The notes: generated from the letters alone by a model not told the origin. Positions 15,846 through 24,385 are shown, numbered from the stretch's first letter. The stretch: 36,874 nucleotides of DNA from an uncultured Bacilli bacterium (GCA_944331815.1 CALVIQ010000066.1:1-36874); one strand, 5' to 3'. Made by a program: numbers and translations.

Positions 15846-18122
15846 ATGAAAAAATATAATTTACCAGTAATAATTTTAAACGGAATTGTGTTGTTACCTC
15901 ATAATACTTTAAAACTAGAATTTGATTCTAAAAATCTAAATAATAATGTTATTGATATGTCATTATTGTTTCATGATAATTATATATTAGTTGTATGCGA
16001 ATATAAAGAAAATACTAAAGTTGGTATTTTATCTAAATTAGAAAATATTTTGCAATTACCAAATGGAAATACAAGAGTTGATTTAAAAGGAATTAGAAGA
16101 TTAAATATTGTTGAATTTTTAAATTTTAAATCTAATGAACCATTAGAATCAATTGTTAGTGAAATTGAAAAAGAAAAAGTAGAAAATGAACAAATAATTA
16201 TAAATAAATTAAAAAAAGAATTAAAATCATATGTTAATAATATTCCTTATATAAGTAATGGTGTTTTATCATTAATTGAGAAAGAAACAAGTTTAGATAA
16301 ATTCACTGATTTAGTAGTTCCTAATATCATAAGTGATAAAAAAAGATTATTAGAATATCTAAATAATTTAAGTTCTATAGGTAGAGGAGAAATGTTATTA
16401 AAAGATATTTATAATGAAAATGAGATGTTTCAAATTGAACGTAGATTAGATATGAAAGTAAAAAAAGAAATGGATGAAAGTCAAAAAGAGTTTTTTTTAC
16501 GAGAAAAAATGAAAATGTTAAAAGAGGAACTTGGTGATTCTTCAAAAGATAGTGAAATAGATAAATTAAAAAAGAGAATTAATGATTTAAACTGTCCTAA
16601 AAAAATCAAAGATAAATTAAATCACGAAATGAATAGATATGAATCATGTGTAAGTATGTCACCAGAAATAAATATTATAAGGGATTATATTGAATGGTTA
16701 TTATGCTTACCTTGGAATAATTATACTATAGATAATAACGATTTAAAAAAAGTAAAAAAATCTTTAGATGAATCACATTTCGGTTTAAAAGAGGTAAAAG
16801 ATAGAATAATTGAGTACTTAGCTGTTAAACAAATGAGCAATAATCAAAATGGTTCAATTATATGTTTAGTTGGTCCACCTGGTGTTGGTAAAACTACATT
16901 AGCTATGTCAATTGCTAAAGCTATTAATCGTAATTTTGTTCAAATTTCAGTAGGTGGCATTAGAGATGAATCTGAAATAATTGGTCATAGAAGAACTTAT
17001 ATTGGTGCAAGTCCTGGAAGAATTATAACTTCAATGAAAAAAGCTAAATCAAACAATCCTTTGTTTTTAATTGATGAAGTTGATAAAATGAGTAGTGATT
17101 ATAAAGGTGATCCTACAAGTTGTTTATTAAATATTTTAGATAAAGAACAAAATAAATATTTTAGTGATAATTATATTGAGGAGGATTATGATTTATCAAA
17201 TGTTTTCTTTATTTTGACCGCAAATTATATTGAAAATATTCCTGAACCATTAAAAGATCGATTAGAGATAATTAATTTATCAGGATATACTGAATATGAA
17301 AAAATAGATATTGCACGTAAATATTTAATTCCTAAAATAATATCTAAAAATGGTTTGAATAAAGATTTTATTTCTATTGATGATTCAACTATATTAACGA
17401 TAATAAGAAATTATACTAAAGAAGCAGGAGTAAGAGAATTAGAAAGACAATTAGATAAAATAATAAGAAAAATTGTTACACAAATTGTTGTAAATAATAT
17501 AAAATTAAATAAAATAAATATAATAGAAAAAAATTTAAATAAATATTTGGGAAAAGAAAAATATAAGTATAATGAAAAATCAAAAGAACAAGTAGGTGTT
17601 GTAAATGGATTAGCTTATACTCCTTTTGGTGGAGATGTATTGCCTATTGAAGTTAATTACTATAGGGGTAAAGGAAATTTAATTTTGACTGGTAGTTTAG
17701 GTGATGTGATGAAAGAAAGCGCTAATATTGCTTTAAGTTATTTAAAAGCTAATCATAAATATTATAAAATTAATTATGAAATGTTTGATAATGATATACA
17801 TATTCATGTTCCTGAAGGAGCAATAAAAAAAGATGGACCAAGTGCTGGAATTGCCTTAACTTTAGCTATTTTGAGTGCTTTAACAAATATAAAAATTCCA
17901 TCATTTTTAGCTATGACTGGTGAAATAACTTTACGAGGTCATGTTTTAGAAATTGGCGGTTTAAAAGAAAAATCAATTGGTGCATTAAGAAGTGGAATAA
18001 AAAAAATAATTATTCCTTTTGACAATGATATTAGTGATCTTCCTAAAGAAGTTAAAGATAATATTAAATTTATAAAAGTAAAAAATTTTAAAGAAATATA
18101 TAAGGTGATTAAGAATGCCTAA
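15846..18122 (+). CDS. lon: ATP-dependent serine protease LonA
   Basis: Cytoplasmic hexameric protease for damaged and regulatory proteins. Numbers count from an in-frame GTG at 15837: N-terminal substrate-binding domain to about 210 with a coiled coil, Walker A GPPGVGKT at 346-353, Walker B FLIDEVDKM, and a C-terminal protease domain with the Ser-Lys dyad Ser669 (DGPSAG) and Lys712 (GGLKEK). All motifs are intact. I start at the ATG at 15846 because AAGGAAG (15831-15837) overlaps the GTG but is well spaced for the ATG. The 3' end overlaps the next gene by 8 bases. Confidence 0.96.
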   Translation: MKKYNLPVIILNGIVLLPHNTLKLEFDSKNLNNNVIDMSLLFHDNYILVVCEYKENTKVGILSKLENILQLPNGNTRVDLKGIRRLNIVEFLNFKSNEPLESIVSEIEKEKVENEQIIINKLKKELKSYVNNIPYISNGVLSLIEKETSLDKFTDLVVPNIISDKKRLLEYLNNLSSIGRGEMLLKDIYNENEMFQIERRLDMKVKKEMDESQKEFFLREKMKMLKEELGDSSKDSEIDKLKKRINDLNCPKKIKDKLNHEMNRYESCVSMSPEINIIRDYIEWLLCLPWNNYTIDNNDLKKVKKSLDESHFGLKEVKDRIIEYLAVKQMSNNQNGSIICLVGPPGVGKTTLAMSIAKAINRNFVQISVGGIRDESEIIGHRRTYIGASPGRIITSMKKAKSNNPLFLIDEVDKMSSDYKGDPTSCLLNILDKEQNKYFSDNYIEEDYDLSNVFFILTANYIENIPEPLKDRLEIINLSGYTEYEKIDIARKYLIPKIISKNGLNKDFISIDDSTILTIIRNYTKEAGVRELERQLDKIIRKIVTQIVVNNIKLNKINIIEKNLNKYLGKEKYKYNEKSKEQVGVVNGLAYTPFGGDVLPIEVNYYRGKGNLILTGSLGDVMKESANIALSYLKANHKYYKINYEMFDNDIHIHVPEGAIKKDGPSAGIALTLAILSALTNIKIPSFLAMTGEITLRGHVLEIGGLKEKSIGALRSGIKKIIIPFDNDISDLPKEVKDNIKFIKVKNFKEIYKVIKNA

Positions 18123-18822
18123 TGATTATAATAATTATTTTTATGACAAATTTATTCAAGGAATTTTATACAATGATTTAGTATATGAAGATGTAAGAAA
18201 AGGAAAATATGATTTTTATATTTTTAATACTGATTTCATTTTGGAATTTATAAATTTAATAGAATATTATATAGAAGTAAAAATACTTAATCAATATATG
18301 ATAGATAAAATATATACGATAATATCATATATTAAAAATAAAGCTACTTATGAAGATGAAAATACTAAAAATTATTATAATAATATTTTTAATGAATTGA
18401 TTTTAAAATTAAATATTGCTAAAAATACTAATGAATTTTTATTATATGACAATGAATTAAAAAAAAGATTTAATAGTTTAGAAGGTTTATTTAAATTTAA
18501 ACGTTCTAATAATGAATTAAATAGATTTATAAGAGAATCAATTAGTTTTGATTTTATGTTTCTTATATATCACACTGATGCAATTGGTGAAGAAGATTTT
18601 GGTAAAGAAATTAATGAGTTGATACATAATGAATTTTATTTTGCAAGTTTGAATGCAATTTTAAATGAGATGCCTGAAATAATACAAAATAAAGTGTTTA
18701 AAAATAGAGTAAAAAAAGTTATTGAATTAAATAAGAAAAATAAAAAAATGTTATCAGAAAAATCTGTTCCTAACAAAGTTTATATTTTAATTAATAATTT
18801 TAAATATTCTAAAAAAATATAA
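18115..18822 (+). CDS. Unknown protein translationally coupled to lon
   Basis: 235 residues, rich in Asn, Ile, Lys, Tyr and Phe. Mostly helical in appearance; no signal peptide, no transmembrane helix, no metal or nucleotide motif that I recognise. The start codon lies inside the lon reading frame (8-base overlap), with AAGGTGAT upstream, so it is probably translated from the lon mRNA. A role with the protease (adaptor or substrate) is possible but rests only on position. Confidence 0.7.
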   Translation: MPNDYNNYFYDKFIQGILYNDLVYEDVRKGKYDFYIFNTDFILEFINLIEYYIEVKILNQYMIDKIYTIISYIKNKATYEDENTKNYYNNIFNELILKLNIAKNTNEFLLYDNELKKRFNSLEGLFKFKRSNNELNRFIRESISFDFMFLIYHTDAIGEEDFGKEINELIHNEFYFASLNAILNEMPEIIQNKVFKNRVKKVIELNKKNKKMLSEKSVPNKVYILINNFKYSKKI

Positions 18823-18849
18823 AAAATGTACACATTTGTGTACATTTTT
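18822..18849. terminator. Shared terminator of the lon operon and RNase J gene
   Basis: Perfect 13-bp stem (18822-18834 with 18837-18849) around a 2-base TT, flanked by A and T runs. It begins at the stop of the plus-strand gene and contains part of the RNase J stop codon (18848-18850). Confidence 0.85.
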
Positions 18850-20485
18850 AATTTATTTCCATTATAACAGGTAAAACAATTGGTTTTCTTCCAGTTATAT
18901 TATATATATATTCAGACAATTCTGAAATAACTATAGATTTTAATTCGTTAATATTTTTATTTTCAACAATATTTTTAGTTTTGTTTTCTAAATTATGAAG
19001 TAATTCCATATTATCATTAACTAATATAAATCCACGTGTTGTTACACTAGGATTAATAACCAATTTGTTATTTTTTATAGGTAAAGTAACTATTACAATA
19101 CCATCTTGACTCATTGCTTTTCGTTCCTTCATAACAACATTATTCATATTGCCAATTCGATTACCATCAACATATGAGTTACCAGTATCTATTTTTTCAC
19201 CTAAACTAACTTTACCATTTTTCATATTTAATACATCACCATTACTTAAAATAAATGTATTTTGTTTAGGTATATCACACATTATTCCAATGTCTGCATG
19301 TCTTTTTAACATTCTATATTCTCCATGAATTGGCATGAGATATCTTGGTTTAATTAATCTAATCATAAGTTTTAATTCTTCTTCATTAGCATGACCAGAA
19401 GTATGGACATCTGATAAAGAAGTATTAGTATACACTTTGACACCTTTCAAGTATAATTTATTAATAGTTCTTGAAATACTTACTGCATTACCAGGAATAG
19501 CTGATGAAGAAAATACAACCGTATCATTACCTTTCAATTTAATTTGTTTATGATTTCCATTAGCAATTCTACTTAAGGCAGCTAGTGGTTCACCTTGTGA
19601 ACCAGTACATAGTAAACAAACTTTATGATCAGGCATACTATTTGCTTCTTCAGGTGTAATAAATATATCTTTATTTTTAATATATCCACCTTCAATAGAA
19701 ATTTCAATATTATTAGTCATACTTCTACCAAATATAGCAATTTTTCTATTGTTTCTTTTACATGTATCAACAATATGTTTAAGTCGATATATATTAGAAG
19801 CAAAAGTAGCTATAATAATTCTTCCATGATGTTTTTTAAATATATCAGATAAAGCTTCATCAACTTTAGATTCACTTATTGAAAAACCTTCATTTAAGGA
19901 ATTAGTACTTTCACTTAATAATAAAGTTACTCCTTTTTTACCAATTTCCGCCATTTTATGAATGTTAGCCATAGGACCAATTGGTGTTAAATCAAATTTA
20001 AAATCCCCTGTTTCAACTATTGTTCCATTAGGTGTATGAATACATATACCATGACTATCAGGAATAGAATGGGTTGTCATAAAAAATTCAATCATCATAT
20101 GTTTAAATTTTATTTTTGATTTTTCATTATAAACAAATAAATTTTTATATTGAATATTTCTTTCTTCTAATTTTTTTCTAATTAATCCAATTGCTTGATT
20201 AGGTGCATAAATAAATGGAATATTAACATTTTGTAATAAAAATGGTATTGCTCCAATATGATCTTCATGTCCATGAGTTATAAATAAAGCTTTGATTTTT
20301 CTTTCATTTTTCTTTAAAAATGTAAAGTCAGGAATAATATAATCAACTCCTACAACATCATCTGGAAATGTTACACCAGCGTCGATTATAATTATTTCGT
20401 TTTCATGCATAATACAATACATATTTTTTCCAACTTCACCTAAACCACCTAAAGCAAATATTTTAGTGACATTTTCTTTAAACAT
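18848..20485 (-). CDS. rnjA: Ribonuclease J (J1-type)
   Basis: 545 residues. Zinc-dependent 5'-3' exonuclease/endonuclease for mRNA decay and rRNA maturation. Metallo-beta-lactamase motif HGHEDH at 71-76, His139 in TTHSIPDS, Asp161 in ETGDFKFD, beta-CASP domain with TGSQGEP and HTSGHANEEE, and HGEYRML in the C-terminal part. Retention of every metal ligand and close likeness to RNase J1 rather than J2 suggest the active paralogue; the C-terminal domain ends PVIMEIN. Shine-Dalgarno AAAGGAGG. The choice of J1 is by resemblance only. Confidence 0.93.
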   Translation of the reverse strand: MFKENVTKIFALGGLGEVGKNMYCIMHENEIIIIDAGVTFPDDVVGVDYIIPDFTFLKKNERKIKALFITHGHEDHIGAIPFLLQNVNIPFIYAPNQAIGLIRKKLEERNIQYKNLFVYNEKSKIKFKHMMIEFFMTTHSIPDSHGICIHTPNGTIVETGDFKFDLTPIGPMANIHKMAEIGKKGVTLLLSESTNSLNEGFSISESKVDEALSDIFKKHHGRIIIATFASNIYRLKHIVDTCKRNNRKIAIFGRSMTNNIEISIEGGYIKNKDIFITPEEANSMPDHKVCLLCTGSQGEPLAALSRIANGNHKQIKLKGNDTVVFSSSAIPGNAVSISRTINKLYLKGVKVYTNTSLSDVHTSGHANEEELKLMIRLIKPRYLMPIHGEYRMLKRHADIGIMCDIPKQNTFILSNGDVLNMKNGKVSLGEKIDTGNSYVDGNRIGNMNNVVMKERKAMSQDGIVIVTLPIKNNKLVINPSVTTRGFILVNDNMELLHNLENKTKNIVENKNINELKSIVISELSEYIYNITGRKPIVLPVIMEIN

Positions 20486-20519
20486 TTTAACCTCCTTTCA
20501 TTTGTAAATTAACTATATA

Positions 20520-20548
20520 ATTATACATTTTTTATATATTTTTGTCAA
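20520..20548 (-). promoter_or_regulatory. Consensus promoter for the RNase J gene
   Basis: On the minus strand TTGACA (20543-20548), 17 bases, TATAAT (20520-20525): exact consensus, 35 bases before the start codon. Confidence 0.8.
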
Positions 20549-20623
20549 AATATTATATTTTTTTTGATTTTTGCAGGAATTCACTATACTTTTGTCTAAT
20601 ATAACTAGTAGGGAGGTAAAAAA

Positions 20624-22660
20624 GTGTTTAAAAGAATTAAGCAAGAAGGTTTTAAAGATTGTGGACCAAGTTGTTTACTTAATATAATTAAATATTATAA
20701 AGGTAATGTTGATATTAATGATTTAAAAGAAATGTGTAAAACGGATAAATTAGGAACAACTGCCTATCATTTAATTGAGGCTAGTAAAAAACTTGGCTTT
20801 GAAAGTTATGGAATTAAATGTAATTTGGATGATTTAAAAAAAGAAAACGTAATACTTCCTTGTATTGCTCATGTAATTATAAATAACTCCTACAAACATT
20901 ATGTTGTAATCGAAAAAATAGATTTTAAAAATAGAAAGTTATTAATTAATGATCCAATTGGAAATCATAAATATTGTTCATATGAAAAATTTAACAAAAT
21001 ATTTAATAATATTCTCATTTATTTATATCCTATTAAAAAAATAACAAATACCCCAAATAACTCATGTATAAAATTTATAAAAGAAATGATTCATACCTCA
21101 ACTAATCAATTGGCTCAAGTTATTATTATATCTATTTTTATTACAATATTTTCTATTATCACATCATTTTATATGCAATATATGATTGATAATATTATGT
21201 TTTCTAAACCAAAAATTATACTTATATTTATATTATTCTTATTTGTTTATATATTAAAAATAGTATCTGATTTTTTAAGAAATAAAATATTAATTATAAT
21301 TAATCAAAAAATAGATTTTAATCTTACTTTCAATACTTTTAAACAAATAATAAATCTCCCTTATCGTTATTATAAAAATAATACAACAGGTGAAATAATA
21401 TCAAAAATAAATGATTTAGAAGCTGTCAGGCAAGTGATTGCTAAAGTTGCTTTAAGTTTATTTATCGATTTACCACTTACTATTTTATCTTTAATAATTA
21501 TGTATATTTTAAATTCAACTTTATTTTTTATAAGTTTAATAATTATGCTTTTATATTTATTAATAATAATTATATTTAGAAATAAATTTAATGAATTAAT
21601 TGATGAAACTATATTAAATAAATCTTTGGTAACTTCTTATATGGTAGAATCAATAAATGGCTATGAAACTTTAAAAGGGTGTAATATTGAAAATAAAATT
21701 ATAAGTAATTTTGAAGATAAATATGCTACTTATTCTAATAAATTAAAAGATTTAGATGAGTATTATAATTATCAATATTTATTAAAAGAATTAATAAATA
21801 ATATTGGATTTATTGTAATTATATTAGTAGGTATTATGTTAGTAATAGATAATAAAATAACCATAGGTATATTATTATCATTTAATTCTTTACTTATTTA
21901 TTTTTTAAGTCCGATAAGAAACATTATTGATTTAGATAATAATTTGAGACAAGCAAATATATCATTAAAAAAAATATTATATTTATATTATAAAAAAAAT
22001 GATTCTAAAGGTAAATCAATTATTGGAGATATTGTATTTAAAAATTTAAGTTATAGTTTTGATGATATTAGTAATGTTTTATCTAATATTAATTTAACAA
22101 TAAAAAGTAAAAGCAAAGTTATAGTGTTAGGAAGTAGCGGTAGTGGGAAAAGTACTTTATTTAAAATTTTAAAACAAAATTATGAAATCAAAAGAGATAA
22201 GGTATATATTGGAGATATTGATATTAATGACTACAAATTAAATAATATTGTTTATGTATCACAAAATGAAATTTTATTTTCTGATACTATCGAAAACAAT
22301 ATAGGTAACGATATTTATAAAGTAGCTAAAATATGTTTGGTTGATGAAATAGTAAAAAAAAATCAATTAGGTTATAAAACTTTAATCGAAGAAAATGGTT
22401 TTAATTTATCAGGTGGTGAGAAACAAAGAATAATTTTAAGTCGTGCTTTAGCAAATCCTTTTGACATTTTAATAATTGATGAAGGATTAAGTCAAGTTGA
22501 TACGAATATGGAACGAATAATTATAAAAAATATTTTGAAAGAATATCAAGATAAAACGATAATTTTTATATCACATCGTTTGGATAATATTGATTTATTT
22601 GATAAAGTGATAAAAATAGAGAAAGGAAAAATAGTTGATGATTTATCCAAAAATACATAA
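20624..22660 (+). CDS. C39-peptidase ABC exporter for double-glycine peptides
   Basis: 678 residues. It cleaves the leader after Gly-Gly and exports the peptide. N-terminal C39 domain: Gln7, Cys13 in KDCGPSC, His92 in KHYVV, Asp110 in INDPIG, all in place. The membrane domain (about 160-430) has about six hydrophobic helices. The ATPase has Walker A GSSGSGKST at 503-511, signature LSGGEK at 595-600 and Walker B ILIIDE at 615-620. Start is GTG with GGGAGGT upstream. It heads an operon with an HlyD-like mini-protein and two double-glycine peptide genes, which are probable substrates. The Gly/Asn-rich linker between domains is short, and the protein is slightly shorter than the usual 700-730. 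Confidence 0.92.
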   Translation: MFKRIKQEGFKDCGPSCLLNIIKYYKGNVDINDLKEMCKTDKLGTTAYHLIEASKKLGFESYGIKCNLDDLKKENVILPCIAHVIINNSYKHYVVIEKIDFKNRKLLINDPIGNHKYCSYEKFNKIFNNILIYLYPIKKITNTPNNSCIKFIKEMIHTSTNQLAQVIIISIFITIFSIITSFYMQYMIDNIMFSKPKIILIFILFLFVYILKIVSDFLRNKILIIINQKIDFNLTFNTFKQIINLPYRYYKNNTTGEIISKINDLEAVRQVIAKVALSLFIDLPLTILSLIIMYILNSTLFFISLIIMLLYLLIIIIFRNKFNELIDETILNKSLVTSYMVESINGYETLKGCNIENKIISNFEDKYATYSNKLKDLDEYYNYQYLLKELINNIGFIVIILVGIMLVIDNKITIGILLSFNSLLIYFLSPIRNIIDLDNNLRQANISLKKILYLYYKKNDSKGKSIIGDIVFKNLSYSFDDISNVLSNINLTIKSKSKVIVLGSSGSGKSTLFKILKQNYEIKRDKVYIGDIDINDYKLNNIVYVSQNEILFSDTIENNIGNDIYKVAKICLVDEIVKKNQLGYKTLIEENGFNLSGGEKQRIILSRALANPFDILIIDEGLSQVDTNMERIIIKNILKEYQDKTIIFISHRLDNIDLFDKVIKIEKGKIVDDLSKNT

Positions 22661-23093
22661 TAACTATACATATATAATCAATAAAACAACATCTAAAGCA
22701 ATTATTATATGGTTATTATTTCTAATTATTAGTTTTATTTTATTTATAATTATTTCGTTAAATTATGAGTACAATATATACAATTCATATTTTGGCTATA
22801 TCAAAAAAATTGATGATTCATTTTATACTATTATTTATGTTCCAAAAGATAAAATAAATGAATTATCAGAAAGTATTTTATTAGTAGATGATTTAAAGTA
22901 TGATTTTGAAATTTTTTCTATAAGTGATGAGTATTTTGTTAATGATAATGAAATATGTTATGAAGTAAAATTAAAAATTAATTTAAAAGAAAAATACTTA
23001 ATTGAAAATAATATTATTAATGTAATGTTAAAAAATGGTAAAACAACAATTTATCAAGAATTAAAGAAAGGATTGAAAAAATGGAAAAGTTAG
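22638..23093 (+). CDS. Miniature HlyD-like accessory protein of the peptide exporter
   Basis: About 151 residues. A short cytoplasmic N-terminus, one transmembrane helix (about 22-43), then a small outer domain with GYIKKIDDSFYTIIYVP, reminiscent of the first strands of membrane-fusion proteins. The C-terminus (NVMLKNGKTTIYQELKKGLK) resembles the end of HlyD-type proteins (VEIITGKRT...LL.PL). The coiled-coil hairpin and most of the lipoyl domain of a normal HlyD/BlpB partner (400+ residues) are absent. Overlaps the ABC gene by 23 bases and has GAAAGGA upstream; a TTG at 22635 is an alternative start. Assignment is inference from topology, end motifs and operon position. Confidence 0.5.
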   Translation: MIYPKIHNNYTYIINKTTSKAIIIWLLFLIISFILFIIISLNYEYNIYNSYFGYIKKIDDSFYTIIYVPKDKINELSESILLVDDLKYDFEIFSISDEYFVNDNEICYEVKLKINLKEKYLIENNIINVMLKNGKTTIYQELKKGLKKWKS

Positions 23094-23221
23094 AAACAAA
23101 AGAACTACAAAAAATATCTGGTGGTGGATTAAGTTTAGGTACAGGTTTATTAATTGGTGCTGGAGTTATATTTTTAATTGGTGTAATTGATGGTTATATA
23201 AGACCACTTAAGTGCAATTAG
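23081..23221 (+). CDS. Double-glycine leader peptide 1 (bacteriocin-like)
   Basis: 46 residues. The leader MEKLETKELQKISGG has the classic pattern of hydrophobic residues at -4, -7 and -12 and ends Gly-Gly, the C39 cleavage site. The predicted mature peptide of 31 residues is very hydrophobic and glycine-rich (GLSLGTGLLIGAGVIFLIG) with GxxxG-type spacing, then a short charged tail ending KCN. It overlaps the accessory gene by 13 bases, so translation is coupled. Too small for ordinary gene calling. GxxxG motifs recall two-peptide class IIb bacteriocins; activity is untested. Confidence 0.75.
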   Translation: MEKLETKELQKISGGGLSLGTGLLIGAGVIFLIGVIDGYIRPLKCN

Positions 23222-23232
23222 GAGGTGAAAAG

Positions 23233-23394
23233 ATGTTAGAAAAAGAAGAATTATTACAAATAGTAGGTGGAATCAATATTACAGGCAGTTTATTAAGTTC
23301 GATTTATAAAGGTATTAATGCAATTATGGATGTTGGAAGAAGTTTAGGTAGCGCTATTAGAAGAGCAATATCAGGTTCGATGTGTCCAGTATAA
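23233..23394 (+). CDS. Double-glycine leader peptide 2 (bacteriocin-like)
   Basis: 53 residues. The leader MLEKEELLQIVGG ends at Gly-Gly; the predicted mature part of 40 residues is cationic and amphipathic, with VGRSLGSAIRRAI and a terminal SGSMCPV. The ATG at 23233 follows GGAGGTGAAA at ideal spacing; an in-frame GTG further up (23212) would have no leader-like start. Like peptide 1 it has a single Cys near the C-terminus, so a disulfide between the two is conceivable. It lies 11 bases after peptide 1, which fits a two-component peptide. Confidence 0.78.
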   Translation: MLEKEELLQIVGGINITGSLLSSIYKGINAIMDVGRSLGSAIRRAISGSMCPV

Positions 23395-23537
23395 TAAAAA
23401 ATTATTATAAACAAATCATATTTGCAGTTATAATTTTAATTTTATTGCCATTGTTTCCTATTTGTGTGGAAATAATATTTAAATTTGGTAATTTAATAGG
23501 TTCTTCTATTAGATGCTTAACTTCTTGCCCTATGTAA
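23382..23537 (+). CDS. Hydrophobic small protein with a tail like peptide 2 (possible immunity protein)
   Basis: 51 residues from a GTG start that overlaps the end of peptide 2 in another frame. A short basic N-terminus is followed by a transmembrane helix (about 13-30, QIIFAVIILILLPLFPI). The tail FGNLIGSSIRCLTSCPM resembles VGRSLGSAIRRAISGSMCPV of peptide 2. There is no double-glycine leader. The Shine-Dalgarno is weak, so coupling to peptide 2 is likely if it is translated. A hairpin terminator starts at its stop codon, which supports it as the last gene of the operon. Immunity by mimicry is my inference; it could also be a third peptide or a holin-like protein. Confidence 0.55.
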   Translation: MSSIIKNYYKQIIFAVIILILLPLFPICVEIIFKFGNLIGSSIRCLTSCPM

Positions 23538-23563
23538 AGAATGATAAAAATCATTCTTTTTCG
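23536..23563 (+). terminator. Terminator of the peptide-export operon
   Basis: 10-bp perfect stem (23536-23545 with 23550-23559), AAAA loop, T run after it. The left arm includes bases of the last stop codon. Confidence 0.8.
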
Positions 23564-23584
23564 TTATTTTTCTAAAAAAAACTA

Positions 23585-23613
23585 TTGTAAAATAAAGAAA
23601 AAAGTGATATAAT
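23585..23613 (+). promoter_or_regulatory. Promoter for rpsU
   Basis: TTGTAA (23585-23590), 17 bases, TATAAT (23608-23613) with TG at 23605-23606. The -10 sits in a small palindrome GTGAT-ATA-ATCAC (23604-23616), followed by CACAA-TTAG-TTGTG (23614-23627), either of which could be an operator or leader hairpin. Confidence 0.75.
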
Positions 23614-23643
23614 CACAATTAGTTGTGTGGAAGGAGGGATCAT

Positions 23644-23835
23644 ATGTCAAAAGTTGTAGTTAAAAATGGTAATGTTGATGGTGCGTTAAAAATGTTTAAA
23701 CAAAAAAATGTTAAAGATGGCCTCCTAAAAGAAGTAAAAAAAAGAGAACACTATAGTAAACCTGGAGAAAGAAGAAGAGAAGCTAAAAAAGAAGCTATAA
23801 AAAATAGTCGTCGCCGTGAAAGAAATTATAATTAA
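23644..23835 (+). CDS. rpsU: Small ribosomal subunit protein bS21
   Basis: 63 residues from the ATG at 23644, which follows AAGGAGGGAT. S21 sits on the 30S subunit near the anti-Shine-Dalgarno end of 16S rRNA. The basic sequence (SKVVVKNGNVDGALKMFKQK, then KPGERRREAKKEA and an Arg-rich end) is typical, and S21 followed by a YqeY gene is a common Firmicutes order. An in-frame start at 23623 would lie before the Shine-Dalgarno and is rejected. Confidence 0.95.
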   Translation: MSKVVVKNGNVDGALKMFKQKNVKDGLLKEVKKREHYSKPGERRREAKKEAIKNSRRRERNYN

Positions 23836-23852
23836 GCCTTTGGGCTTTTTTA
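23834..23852 (+). terminator. Small terminator or attenuator after rpsU
   Basis: AAGCC-TTTG-GGCTT stem followed by T6. Short, so some read-through into yqeY is likely. Confidence 0.65.
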
Positions 23853-23872
23853 ATATAAGAAAGGGATAATAT

Positions 23873-24316
23873 ATGAAAGAAAGAATATTGATTGATTTAA
23901 AAAATGCAATGAAAAATCAAAATAAAGATTTACTTAATGTGGTAAGAATGGTTAAAGGTGCTATTCAATTAGAAGAAATTAATAAAAAAAGAGAATTAAA
24001 TGATGAAGAAGTAGTTGCAGTAATTTCTAAACAAATAAAGACAAGAAAAGAAACTATTTCTGATTTAGAAAAAAGTGGTAGAGTTGAATTAATTAAGCAA
24101 ACAGAAAAAGAAATATCTATATTAGAAAAATATATGCCTGCCATGATGAATGAAGAAGAAATTAATAAAGTCATTGATGAAGTTTTTAATGAAGTTAATC
24201 CTACTAGTACAGCTGATACTGGAAAAATTATGGGTAAGATTTCTCCTTTACTAAAAGGTAAAGCTGATATGTCTTTAGTTAATAAATTAGTAAAAGAAAA
24301 ATTAAATAATTTATAA
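23873..24316 (+). CDS. yqeY: YqeY-family protein (GatB/YqeY domain)
   Basis: 147 residues. All-helical protein related to the C-terminal, tRNA-handling part of GatB; its exact role is unsettled. Family blocks: VVRMVKGAIQLEEI, AVISKQIKTRKETISDLEKS, ISILEKYMPAMMNEEEI and GKIMGKISPLLKGKAD. Usual length. It follows rpsU with only a weak terminator between, so the two may be co-expressed. Confidence 0.92.
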   Translation: MKERILIDLKNAMKNQNKDLLNVVRMVKGAIQLEEINKKRELNDEEVVAVISKQIKTRKETISDLEKSGRVELIKQTEKEISILEKYMPAMMNEEEINKVIDEVFNEVNPTSTADTGKIMGKISPLLKGKADMSLVNKLVKEKLNNL

Positions 24317-24352
24317 AAATTGTATAAAATATTACAATTTTTTCTTTTTTTA
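24315..24352 (+). terminator. Terminator after yqeY
   Basis: 10-bp stem (24315-24324 with 24333-24342), 8-base loop, followed by a T-rich run to about 24351. It starts at the yqeY stop codon. Confidence 0.7.
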
Positions 24353-24360
24353 TAAAAAAA

Positions 24361-24369
24361 TGATATAAT
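24361..24369 (+). promoter_or_regulatory. Extended -10 promoter for the murD-eno gene run
   Basis: TG-A-TATAAT (24361-24369) lies 16 bases before the murD start, so the leader is very short. No clear -35. Confidence 0.6.
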
Positions 24370-24385
24370 GTAATAGGTGATAAAA

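Noticed and set aside
20564..20590. Promoter for the C39 exporter gene (TTGATT ... TATACT)
   Set aside because: Spacing is only 15 bases and both boxes are weak; no better candidate could be chosen, so none is annotated.
24377..24385. GTG start for murD nine bases upstream of the ATG
   Set aside because: It falls within the AGGTGA ribosome binding site.
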